Source: Gymnogyps californianus
Taxonomy: Eukaryota > Chordata > Aves > Accipitriformes > Cathartidae
Direction: 5' to 3'
Length of the DNA: 64,000 bases
NCBI RefSeq assembly: GCF_018139145.2
Contig: NC_059471.1
Span: 216,151,494-216,215,493, forward strand
A model generated the notes under the pieces. It was not told the DNA's origin and searched no databases. It was given only the letters and a program-made list of their open reading frames with translations. This document shows positions 1-11,900 of the stretch, one piece after another (the stretch's first letter is position 1; each line of letters begins with the position of its first letter). The position numbers and the translations under genes were made by a program.

Positions 1-1397
1 AGGGAAGCAAAACCTAATTAGTCGGAGGACGAGATTATTACAAGTGTTTAAAAAACAATTTGGTTCCTTTTCCACATACCTGAATAGACTGTTAAAAAAA
101 AAAATTCTCTTTTCGAAAGCATCAGCAGCCTTTCCTCTGTTGAACAAAGGCAGAGACATTTGCCAGCAGACAGGATCCTGTTCCCCTTGCAGGCCTCCCT
201 CAGCCCGGGGGCAATGCCATCTGAATTTACAACCCTGATTTTCTTTTTAGTGAAGAAACAGGTAGAGGAAGAAAACCAGAGATTTCAGACCTTCCTTAAG
301 CATCCGTGAACAAATGACTCTCTTCCCCGTCTGCTCTGTCCATCCTATACACAAGCCACAGTGTGTCACCTTTTCATAGCACCTTCCTCTCCCCAACTTG
401 GAAGTTTTTATTTGCAAAAGAAATTCAAAGAGGAATCAACACCCAACCCAACCCCCAAGGCTCTGCCCAACCTCCCTTCCCAGCTTCTCACCCATCTCCA
501 TTATTATGGCAAAGCCACAATCTCCGTGCACATACAATATTTTGCAACACTCCTGGGCTGAGCATTCAGACAAACGTTGTCAGACTGGCACGTAGGTGTT
601 GAAATGGAGGCGGTGCCCATCATTAGCATGAGAAGGTCACTTCTAATACCTCTTCTTGCCTTGAGAAAACCACAGGTAGACGATTCCCAGCTTCCACCTC
701 TCAGGCCTCTCTACTATTGCCTTACATGGCAAACTACAGAGCTACAGCCACGCAACAGGCATATTTTTAGTCAGAATGCACAGTGAGGAACATAAATACA
801 CTCTTTATTGTATTTGGGTTTATGTGGCGTCAACCATAAACATAATGCTCATTATCATTCAAGACACAGCTTTCTTTTGATGAAAACGCTCTTTCTTTAG
901 TACAAGCACCCAGCCTGACCTAAAAAGAGCAACCGCTAATCCCATGCTGGGCTCATGGTGAAATCACAGTCCGGTCACATTGCTCTGAAGAAAGATCTCC
1001 AGAGCATGAATCCTGTTTCTTAACAAACTTCAGCAGCAGTCAGTTTTTCTCCAGCATGCACAGATACCCTGTGATCAACTATTTAATTAGAGATGGTCTG
1101 AACACAAAAAAATTCTTGGATGTAAACGGCATCAAGTCCGTCTGTGGCTGGGTGTGTGGTTTGACTTCAGAAACATTCATTTGCTGATGAACAACAATTT
1201 AGAAGAAAGATTTTATCCTTTCTCACATCAGCTCTATCCCTAAAGGGTGAAACACCGTTTTTTGCCAACTGAAACATTTTCTGTCCTCAAAATAGGTGAT
1301 GCACCTTAGGATAAGGACTGCGCTCACACTCAATGCAACACTGCAAATATCCATAAGAACGTGAAAATCTGAGTTAGAGGACCACGTTAGGTCTTAC
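1..1397 (-). other. PLXNA4 intron downstream of the second coding exon (partial)
   Basis: Non-coding sequence following the donor GTAAGA at 1397-1392 and running off the left edge. I recognise no repeat, RNA gene or coding exon in it. The short open frames present are unrelated to plexin. Confidence 0.8.
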
Positions 1398-1580
1398 CTT
1401 CTTGAGCTTCCCACTCTTGGTGCCCACAAAAGCCAGGGAGTGGTTCTTGTAGACGTAGGCAATCACAGATGTCATTCTATCTCCATCCTCGGTGAAAATG
1501 GGGAGCCCTCGTACCATGGATGATACTCCCAAGGGGGCATTCATATCCAGGCCACAGAAATTGTCGTCAATTGTTAACAG
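1398..1580 (-). CDS. PLXNA4: PLXNA4 second coding exon (sema domain continuation)
   Basis: This 183-base exon encodes exactly 61 residues (394-454 of the protein) with no phase break. It begins [18 protein letters not shown] and ends [11 protein letters not shown], a region of the sema domain strongly conserved among A-type plexins. The acceptor reads TTTTTGTTTATAG before base 1580, and the donor GTAAGA follows base 1398. Joining GCG at the end of the first coding exon to CTG here gives SSA-LLTIDD, as expected for plexin-A4. An N-glycosylation sequon (NHS) falls at residue 439. Later exons (rest of sema, PSI and IPT domains, transmembrane segment, split GAP domain) lie off the left edge. The reading frame is intact and nothing suggests a pseudogene. 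Confidence 0.95.
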
Positions 1581-2299
1581 CTATAAACAAAAAGAAAGAG
1601 AGTGTAAAAAAAAAAATGAAGCCACCGATTCTTTAGCCATTTGGGAAGTATCCATCCAAGGAGGGACACCATTGCCTAACATGCCTATAATTTATGCAGG
1701 CTGACAAATCAATGACAAAGGCAGGACTGGAGAAATACAGAGGTGGAAAAAATTTGTCTGAAGTTGCATGATGAGTTACAGACAGAAGAAAAACTGGAAA
1801 CTTGCTTCCCTTGAATGACAGCCCAGCAGGATACATTACGTTAAGCCTTTTTCCTACTGCTTTACCAGTCAGTTTTACCAGTTAAGACCTAGCAATCAAA
1901 GACAAAGTCTGCTGAAAATGGCTTAAACATATCTAGTTCTGTCAAAAAAAAGTATGCACATCATTCCCATGGGATCCAGAATAAGGACCACTGAGCTAAA
2001 CCTGCACTGGCAAATAAAATAGACCCTGGCCTGCCCTCCGGCTCCGAGACCCAGTAGTAAGGCTCACATCTATGAAACCTCAATAACCTCTCCCCTCCCA
2101 CCTCCAAATCCTGTAGCATCACTCACACTACATCTTGGAAATTATAGTCCCCCAAGGCACGTCCAGGCATTCTCTGGGAAAGCTGGTCAGCCCAGGCCAA
2201 ATCTGCAGTAGGGACCATGCTAAGGATTAAACACTATAGACGGTGACTGCACACACTCCCCATTCCTGGGGTTAGTTTAATCATATAGTCCTGGGTCTT

Positions 2300-2420
2300 T
2301 CTCTCACACTGTTTGGCCTGGGCACTTCATCCTCCTAGGTCTCCATTTCTTCCCCATGAAATGGAGATTATCCACATTTATCCATCTTACTGGGGTACTG
2401 TAACTCACTGAAGTTCTTTG
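2300..2420 (+). repeat. Possible MIR-type SINE remnant
   Basis: The stretch ggtctccatttcttcccc followed by atgaaatggagattatc resembles the MIR centre (cctcagtttcc...aaaatggggata) with many changes. Confidence 0.35.
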
Positions 2421-3954
2421 GAGAGGAGGGAAGGTTTCACAGCTGTTATGGGAGCTTTCCAGCATTTGTTGGAGATGATAACCATGAACTCCTAACAAGA
2501 AGAGAAAAGGCCCTGTTCATTAATGCTGCTGCCTAAGCTCTAACACCTATTGCATTTGAACTCAACAGGCCTGTTGTCATCAGACAGATGCTCCACTGGG
2601 ATCCTTGCGTATGAACGCATGTAGTGTCTAGTTATCTCTGAGGGTTTCTTTGGGCTTCAGGGAGTTACAGAAGTGCAGCAGCAGAACAGTACAGACAACT
2701 CTTCTACCTTAAGGCACTGTCTGCACAGTAGGTGAGGCTAATACAGGTTGCCAATATGAAGATCTCCACAGAATAAGTGAAATAAAGATGAAGCTCCAAA
2801 TATCACATTACACAATTACCAAAGCAGTTAGACTTCATTAACTTCACTGGGACCACTTACAGATTTGAAGTTAAGCATCCGCTTAAAATGTTTTACCGGA
2901 CTAAGGCCTAGAAAGGCAATAATTAATTCTACAGGAAGGTTGCCTATTTTTCATATACGGTAATAAAGGACCATGACAATTTTCTTTGTCTGAGCTCACA
3001 TCTTCTTGGAAGCATGGCTAGAATATGTACTGCTCTTTACTTGAGTTCATGAGCAGTAAAAGCCTGATAGTTGATTCATTTTATCCTCACCCAGCAATTA
3101 CAGGGAATAATTACAGATGGTTTTACTGAATGGAAGAATAATGTGTCCTAAATGTATTTATAAACACATAAAACCTATGAGGAATTCAAACAGCCATTAG
3201 TAAGGAACAGCTAGCCTGAGCTCTGGCCTGCAAGAGTCATTAATGTTTGTGGACTGCCCTTTCAGAGCTAAAACACCAGCTCAAAGAGCAATTACAGATC
3301 AGAACAACAGCCTCCACGAGCAGCAGACAGGATGTTGCTACTCTACAATGCCAGCACAAAGTCTAAGATAAATCTGCATCCCAGATCCAAAGGCCAAATT
3401 CATCTGAGGTCTAGTACCACCAAGGTGATGACCACACTTCAGGGAGGCAGGACACCCCTGCTGACAGCACGACTTGCAAAAGCTGAGTGTTTCTGTGGAT
3501 AATGAGAACACGCACAGCTTCATTACATAGGTCAGGATGGAAAAACTGCAGCTTGATTACTCAGGAAGTACAAACATGTTTGAAGCAGCGACGCTACCCA
3601 GATCTTTCTGCGAGACATGAGACACTGACTGCCAGAGATGAGCTAACGAGAGGAGCGGTGTGTTGGTCTGATGCAGTGTGACAAGCCTTCTGTTCACCAG
3701 TTCACCACCAGACACATCACCTGGTGTGGGATCCATCTCACCTAGCTTTAGCCATGTGAAATCTTAGTAAGTAGCCTACAGTGGTCATCTAAACTACCTC
3801 CGTAATCAATAGAGGAAAGCAGGTATGTCAGAGAACAAGCCATCCAACCAAACTTGTAATGCACTGGATCACCTTCTGATAGAGCCAGCTGACTGCAAAA
3901 GGACTTCAGATGATTCACTCAGCCTAAGCATCTAACATTAAGATGTATCATGCT

Positions 3955-4015
3955 TTGAACAGGAGGCTGGACTATACGACCTCTTGAGGTCCCTTCCAAC
4001 CTGAATCATCCTATG
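3955..4015 (+). mobile_element. CR1 LINE, extreme 3' end only
   Basis: About 60 bases match the CR1 3' terminus (ggctggactatacgacctct followed by gaggtcccttccaacctgaa and a degenerate tail). It is heavily 5'-truncated, lies antisense to PLXNA4, and sits 17 bases from the solo LTR. Confidence 0.8.
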
Positions 4016-4032
4016 GATGTAGGATCTGAGAA

Positions 4033-4611
4033 TGTCGTGGTTTAACCCCAGCCGGCAGCTAAGCACCACGCAGCCGCTTGCTCACTGCCCCCCCACCCCT
4101 GGGATGGGGGAGAGAATCAGGAAAAAAAAACTCGTGAGTTGAGATAAAGACAGTTTAATAGGACAGAAAGGAATGAAAAACAATGATAATGATAATAATA
4201 TGACAATAGCAATACTAAAAGAATTACACTATACAAAGCAAGTGGTGCACAATGCAATTGCTCACCACTCGTTGACCGATGCCCAGTTAGTTCCCGAGCC
4301 GCGATCCCCCCTCCCAGTTAACTCCCCCCAGTTTATATACTGGGCATGATGTCATATGGTATGGAATAGCTCTTTGGCCAGTTTGGGTCAGCTGTCCTGG
4401 CGGTGTCCCCTCCCAGCTTCTTGTGCCCCTCCAGCCTTCTTGCTGGCTGGGCACGAGAAGTTGAAAAATCCTTGACTTAGTATAACCACTACTTAGCTAC
4501 AACTGAAAACATCAGTGTGTTATCAACATTCTTTTCCTACTAAATCCAAAACACAGCACTATACCAGCTACTAGGAAGAAAATTAACTCTGTCCTACCCA
4601 AAACCAGGACA
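4033..4611 (-). mobile_element. Solo LTR of an avian endogenous retrovirus (579 bp), intronic
   Basis: The element starts TGTC and ends GACA (perfect inverted termini) and is flanked by imperfect 5-bp target duplications, gagaa at 4028-4032 and gtgaa at 4612-4616. Read on the minus strand it has a TATA box TATATAAA (4339-4332) and, about 180 bases downstream, an ATTAAA poly(A) signal (4159-4154), so it is oriented like PLXNA4. I recognise the terminal sequence as an LTR type common in neoavian genomes. No internal retroviral genes remain, consistent with LTR-LTR recombination. A 5-bp duplication would fit an ERVL-like class, but the class is uncertain. Confidence 0.85.
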
Positions 4612-5660
4612 GTGAAGAATCCAGGTCTCGAAGTCAGGCCTAGTTTAACCAGAAACTCTTAAGCTCTCAAATTAACATGAACTATGTTTCAAGGCTACAA
4701 TAAAACTGTGTAGGTGTCTCAATCAAACTGATGGCCTGACACCCTGAGAGAAGAATTGTTTCAGACTGAAAGCAAGAAATTCCCAAACCTTCTACAAATG
4801 GCAGAAAGAGGGGCAAGGGAAAAAAGTCCTGCTTTGTCATGGTTTTAAAGGAAAACAAGAAATGGGAAACAGCTTTCTTCACCACCAAGAGGATGAAAAG
4901 CTTAATAGTGCCTGCAGACATCTTACCTAGGGTGCAGCGTATGAAGCTCCATCTCAAACAACAGGAAATTACACCGACAAGCAGGGAAACGATAGCAATC
5001 AAGCAGAGCTGGCACAGTCTGAGGCATCCTCCTTAGTGTAGCACAGCCTCCCACACATTCCCCTCCCTGCAGCACAGCCAAAACCAACTACTCCAGCTGA
5101 AGCACTTGGAGACCAGAAAGAACCCATGCAATCATCTGGTCTGCCTTCCTGCATGAACCCAGGACCTCAAATCTCAAGGCAGGAGCTGCCTGTGCTGTTC
5201 TGCAGGGAGATACAAGCTACTTCTCTTTGCTCCCCAGGCAGGTCTGGGTCCACACAACTGTGAGGATATAGTACTGAGCCCTCTGTAACACACTCCATCC
5301 ACAGCCAGGATGTGTTAGCTAGAGTATATAATTGCCGTAGATTTATATCAGAGCTCACATAGCCAGAGTAAGCTCTCATCCTCCTGCGAACCCCTAAGAG
5401 GATATAGACCCAGAGATCCCAGCATCAAGTGAAATAACCTGTGGCTGATGTGCAGCACATCTCCAGCCTGTTGAGACTTGATTAATCCAATTCCCACAGG
5501 TTAGTTCCTCCTCCATCAGACTGGGCCCAGCTCCAGCTGAACTCAGACCTCCCCTTAATGGGGCTGATATCATGGTTTTCCCCCATACAGACACAAAACT
5601 AAATTTAAGCCCATTTGTTTCATCTTATTTCTCTGAGTTTATTTACAGAAGGACACATCC

Positions 5661-5979
5661 TTATAAGAAGGGCTTACAAGAAAGATGGGGACAGACTTTT
5701 TAGTAGGGCCTGTTGCGATAGAACAAGGGGTAATGGTTTTAAACTAAAATAAGGTAGATTCAGACTAGATATAAGGAAGAAATTTTTTACGAGGGTGGTG
5801 AAACACTGGAACGGGTTGCCCAGAGAGGTGGTAGATGCCCCATCCCTGGAAACATTCAAGGTCAGGCTGGACGGGGCTCTGAGCAACCTGACCTAGTTGA
5901 AGATGCCCCTGCTCATTGCAGGGGGGTTGGACTAGATGACCTTTAAAGGTCCCTTGAAACCCAAACCATTCTATGATCC
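5661..5979 (+). mobile_element. CR1 LINE 3' fragment (~320 bp)
   Basis: The sequence includes the hallmark CR1 3' segments gggttgcccagagaggtgg, ggttggactagatgaccttt and aaaccattctatgatcc, in the plus orientation. Only the 3' part remains, with no reverse-transcriptase coding. Confidence 0.92.
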
Positions 5980-8900
5980 AAGCACCAGGGCGAGGTTGAA
6001 GAGTGAAATCAGCACTTTCTCTTACATGACACAGTTCAGATGAGATCTAGGACCATCACAGCACACCCTAGCCTCTGAGACACGCAAAGTAGTGTGTGAG
6101 GGCTGATAAGGCCATGATGCTCACTCCCATGCTGTTGCATGGGTGCCAGAGAAGCAATCGCAGATTGTGGTTTGCAGTGGGGACAACCATCCCCCAAGAA
6201 TAGCAGCAAGGCCAGCAAGCCACACACCACATGAAAACTATTTTCATTTAACATATTTGGGTTATTTCCTCTGGGGATCATCTGCAAAAAAATGCCAGCA
6301 AGCAAAACCCTACAAATAAACATCACCCGGCTTCTGTGCAGCTGTGGCTCTCAGCTGCACACATGCCTTTGTAAAGACAGAAATACAGTCATCTTCTTCA
6401 GCAAAGAGAAACACGTAAGGAAGTTTGGATTTATGATGAAAGGGTCAGGAGTTGCAAGCACAGGTTTATTTTCAATTCCAGACACTCCTAGCAGCAATAT
6501 AAAGTAGCCACGTTAAACTCTCTGGAGCTTCTCTGCTTGGCAATTTCACGTTAACGACTTTCCAGAATGAAAGTGGAGGTGAGGACATGAATTCACTCTG
6601 CTTGCAACACTGCTGCCGCACCAGCTGGGATATCAGGGAGGGGCAAAGGGAAGATCTAAAGAGGCAGGAATAAAATCAGCAATGCTCGTATCCCGAGCAG
6701 TTAAAATCTAACTCAGAAATTCACGGCACAGTCTGTAGGTAACTCGGAAAGGAAGGAGGGCCTTGCAGTTGAGATGCTGAACTGGAGTCAATCAGTTCAT
6801 CATCCCACACCAGGTTCCCACCTGCAAAAGATGGAATATTACTCACCACCCCTCTGCCCCAGGAAAGCTGCTAAACACAGGTTTATAAGGTGCTCTACAT
6901 ATCCGAAATATCTTCATGTGAGAATGATTGGCAGCTCCCAGGGCATAAATGCTCTCCGGAGTCCCACCAGCTGCCTCTCCATCTTGGGCTGATGTGCAGG
7001 GGGAAGCCAGCTGGTGAGAGGCTGCTGTCTGCTCCTGCTGCCACTCCCTGCATCGGCGACCAGAGGGTTCATCTGCAGCCGTGACACTGTGGCCAAGTGT
7101 CACATTCACCAGTGAAATAGGAAGGATGTGCAAAAGAATGGGCCTGATTTACTGGAGGATTCTGGCAGGCATTTGCCTTCTCCAGGATTAAGCCGATCAA
7201 ATAAATAATTAACACATCCAAGCCCTCCTGGAGAGGATGGTTTTACAAGGCTGGCGCTGGCTCAGTCCCCTAGAGATTCGCTGAGCCCCAAAAACCCCCA
7301 AACTCAGCAGAAGGGTTAGAGCTCTGATTACAACACCTCCTTCCCCTTCCTCGTCTGATTCCCCAGCAGAAGCGAGCACTTTGGCATTGCACGAATGGCT
7401 GAAGTACCAGATATTAGGGGGCCAGTGCAAACAGTGCTCGTAATAAACTGCAGTTGCCCCTTAAACATCTGCTTTAGCTATTTGACTCTGAAACAGCCCC
7501 TGATAATCAAATACAGCCTAATCCATACTTTGGGAAAAGCTTCGATAAAGGATTAGCCATCCCTCCTTCCTCCTTGCTTTCACTCCGGCAAAATCTTCCT
7601 CCCCAATCAAAGCACCCGGGCCTTTTTCCAGATATCTCAGCAGGCTCCGAAGCAATTCCACAGACTCACTGGGGATAAAGGCTGTCCCAACGGCCAAGTC
7701 TCGCCTTTGATTTACAGCTAATACCTAGCAGCCCTGTCTTCATATGGTGGCAGGTACTTGGCTTCTCGCTCTTGTTATCTCAGGCTTGGCTACGCCAGAT
7801 GATGGAGGGAACGCATACATTACGGCTGTCTGTGCTGCCAGCAGGGCGAGGGAGCCAACAGCAATAAGAAATCAACAGTAATATGCATTTGAGTCTCTGC
7901 AAGGAGATATCCAAGGTCTTTTCCACCACCTGACTGCAAGATCTTCTTCCCTTCCTGACTGCAAGGACTGAGTGAGGCTGAGGGTGGGCATGTATCCTAC
8001 CCAATAGGATATTTAAAAATCTAAAGAGATGGAAGCCCTAAGAAAATCTGTCACCAGGAACTTCACGGTACCTGAAGAGATACAAGTTAGGAAATTTAGG
8101 GTCTAGATCACCTGGTGCAAGGGTGAGTCATAAATCCCCACCCAGCAGAGCTGCAAATGATGGAAACCATCTCCTTGCAAACCACAGGTCTTTAAACTGC
8201 AACATCAGCAGTATGGTACCCCAGGCTTGTGCTTCTCCTGTTTGCCTGTGCATGTCCTCTTGATGGTATCAGCATGGGCTTCAATGCTTGGTAAACTTCT
8301 GGTTAGGTGCTGGTTTGCCTTACCCCTGGCATTAGTACCTTGCCTTCCTTAAGCTGGATTGGCTCTGCCTCTGACCTCCCGCAGTATCTCTGCTTCTGGC
8401 CATGCTGCCTCCGAGTCTCCCTTCTGACTCCTCTGAGACCAGTGGACTTTGGTTCATCTGACCTTCTCCCCATGATCTGTGCTCTGAACTTCGGCAGAAC
8501 CATCACGTCTCAGCCCGTTGCCTGTGTCTAGCTATGAGGTCCTAGTGCAGGATGGAGGCAACTCCTCTGACTTTCACCTCATGCCACATCATTCACATAA
8601 TTTGATGCCTGTTACCGCCCTCCCCATCACATACATTCCTGACAGTGGGTCAGGAAAAGGCCACGGGCTTGCCCAGTGAGCATCAATGGCTGTAGACCTT
8701 CGTCATCTGCAATTCAAAGCCACTGGGAAATTTTGTGGACAAAAAGATGGGAACCCTGGGCCACCAACCAAAGATAGCACAGATCACCAACCAACCTGCT
8801 CTTCAGTGGTTAGCCTGCAGTCTAATGACATACAGAAATATCCAGTAGCGTTTCCCCAGGGTGCTCTGTGATATAACGGAAGCTGGATAAAGAGCCAGCA

Positions 8901-11900
8901 TTTGGAAATACATTATAATTGCACACTGCTTTTCACTTGGGCAACCACAGCAATGGTTACCATGCAATTACATGTCACCATATACAAATGACAGTGCAGT
9001 TACAGTAACTTTACCAATTACAGGGAAATTGCACCCACTATGGTAAGAGGTTTCCATTCAAACATAATTCAGGGATGTAAGAACAGAGGGGAAAGTTACT
9101 CAAATGGACTAGAACTGGTACAGGCGTTTGGTTTTTAGGTCTGTAGTTTAAGCATCAGTTCAAGGACTGGTGTCAAGTTTCCAGAGTGCTGCAGAATCTT
9201 AATGTAGTACAGACTTTTTATGCCTGCATTTATGTTCTTGCTATACTGTGAGTGTAAGGCTTCCCAACAGTCTATACCATGTACCCCCACGTCATAAAAT
9301 TTGCAATTTCCTGAAGAGGAGGCTGCCTTTCCTACAAAGACTAAGAGGTTTCTTTAGTCTTCAGGCCTTTTGCTCAGCAGAGCTGGTTGATTATTAGTAA
9401 CAAGTAATTGTTTCTATAAATTTAGCATCCTCTAAGTCCTGACTTTCTGAATGATTAGTGTGCCAAAAGATGTGTACAATGTACATCAGTTAGTGAACCC
9501 CTAAAAATTTTCTTGACCTCAATATTACAAAATTTAAGCAATACTGGCAGTAAGTTTGCTTTTCTTATTTCCTGCTGCAGGCCCTGGAGATGCAGACCAC
9601 AGCTTTCAGGGTCTCCTGATTCTGTGTCACAGCCACAGAGCTAGTGAGCAGCAACTGCAAATGCTTTTCAGCCCATGGCTTGTTCTCAAACTCTTCTTCC
9701 CACTTTTGCTATGCACGTTGCCTTCCTACTGGCATGGGACTGATCGGCAGCAGCATTTCTGCTCTGGAAGCAGCTCTGGGCTATCAGAGGGAAACAGTTC
9801 GTGCCCCATGAAGGAAAGTCCAAGACTGACTATCCAGAGAAGCACATCATAGATACCAAGTGTGCAATACCGTCCTCAGCAAAACAACATACTTGCTTCT
9901 TGGTCTCTTGCACAGAAGACACTCCTACCATTACGAGTGAAGATGTAATTAAGGATCCAGCCTGAAACACCACCAGGTTAATGAATCTGTGTTACTGGCA
10001 GATAGTGTACTGATACCAGCTTCACCGTATCCCTCAGCTCCTATGTCAACTTCACCTCCAAACCTCTGCCAGGAGAAGCAGTCACACTATGTCAAGACAA
10101 ACAAGGCAAGGTGCAGAACAGACTCAGATACCTGCCAATATTTTTCAGTGGGATATTTACACTCTCTGTGTTTGGATATTGTAACTTAAGTGATATTTCA
10201 AGCGCCTTGCTTAGACCCAAAGAGTCTGATGTAGGCAGGGAAGAGGGACAGTACCTCCAGCAGCAATGCAGAGTGTCAGACTGAGGTAGTACAAACACTC
10301 CCATTTATGGAGGTCTTCACATCCCACGTGCCACACACCGTCGCTGTGTCAGCCAAATCTCCCTTTTGCACATGTCATTTCCACCCCCTCAAAAAAATTT
10401 CCGGCATTACGATTCCAAATCTCAGCACTAGCACACCAAGCCATGCAGCTGGGGTGAAAATCAGATCCCCGAGGTGTGTGGTCACTGAGGTTCACCCCCT
10501 CACAGGTGGCAACTGTACCTACAAACAAGAAGGATGGATGGGACCTGAAGAGCAGCAAGTGTGACTGTAAAAGGAAGCTGAGTTCTTCTGCGGTCCCATA
10601 AACTTCCCCTTGCTGGCTCAGAGGCTGGATGGATGAGGCACTGAAGGATAAACAGAGGAATATGATTTCTGTGGCTCTTAGCTCAGTGCTTTCCATGAGC
10701 TTTAAAAAATTCACTTAAAATTTTTCACACCCCCAAAAAAAGAGATTATTGAGTGTGGAGACTCTGCCTTTGAAACCGCCATGGTCTATTGGGTAAATAA
10801 GCATTTAGGGATTTTTCAAAAGTGAAATATTGATCAAATAAGCTGCTAGAGCTCTTCTGTAAGAACATATTCCAGCAGCAAAGCTGTGTTATGCACCTGA
10901 AACACGGTAGCACTGACTTCCCCTGGTGCTGCTGTAGCTGAGATGGGGAGTTAGAGTCCCAGAGAGAGAAAATCTTAGGTGAAAAGGGTTTTCTGTGTAG
11001 GCAGAAAGACATCTTTGAGAGGAGAAGTGCTCGCCAGCTGCTGCATTTTATCCTAAAGGATATCGCATTTCCATGATCGGCCAAAGGTTGCCTATATAAC
11101 AGATTCCTGGAAACATCAACTGCAGTGATGAGAGAGGTGTAAGAAGAGACTGGAGCTCTATCCTCTGTCAGCTGTGCCCTGTAATCCTGAGCATCCTTGA
11201 CGTAATATGGGTTTCTTTCAGGCATGTCCATCCAATAGAGACACCTAACAAAGAGACATTCCCTTCCCCGAGTTACAAACTCTCATGTCCATCTTCACCA
11301 GATGGACACAACAGCCACACTGCAGGGCTTTTCTAAGGTCTCCACACCAATATCATTGCTGTCTGTTGCATGCAATGTTGAAGGGTGTAGGAGCCTTCTC
11401 TTGCTGACCTGTCCTCCCTTTCACAGACAATGTGCCTGGCCCATTATCTCCCAACACTTGCTGGCAGCAGAATGGTTAAACCAGTGTTTCTGGAGCATTT
11501 CTGGCAGCCGCCAGGCACCCCTCATTCCTATTCCAGTGACGCACACCAGCACCTTGCCGGATAGAGTCCAGCTGCCTCCCCTATGCCTGCACCACCAGAG
11601 ATTCTCCACTGAATCACAATTACTATAATTATTATGTTGTTACACAGACAAAATTATCATTTGGGCTGCAAAGTGCCACGCGCACCAACAGCGCTATACA
11701 AATTAAACAACAACGCTGCTTTGCATGCAAGCAACACCTTTGCCCGGAGATGCCAGAGCCGCTTAAAAGCATTAATTAAGCCTCACCGCAGTCCTGCAAA
11801 GGTAAGCTAAGTGTTGTAATGAACGACATGTATGTGCTATTGCTCTTCAGCACGGGGAAATTGAGAGAGCTCGGCTGGGTACGAGAGGCCCTGGCTTGCT

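Noticed and set aside
5100..5170. Possible ancient interspersed repeat (atcatctggtctgccttcct)
   Set aside because: It loosely recalls old reptile/bird repeat sequence, but the match is too short and uncertain to call.
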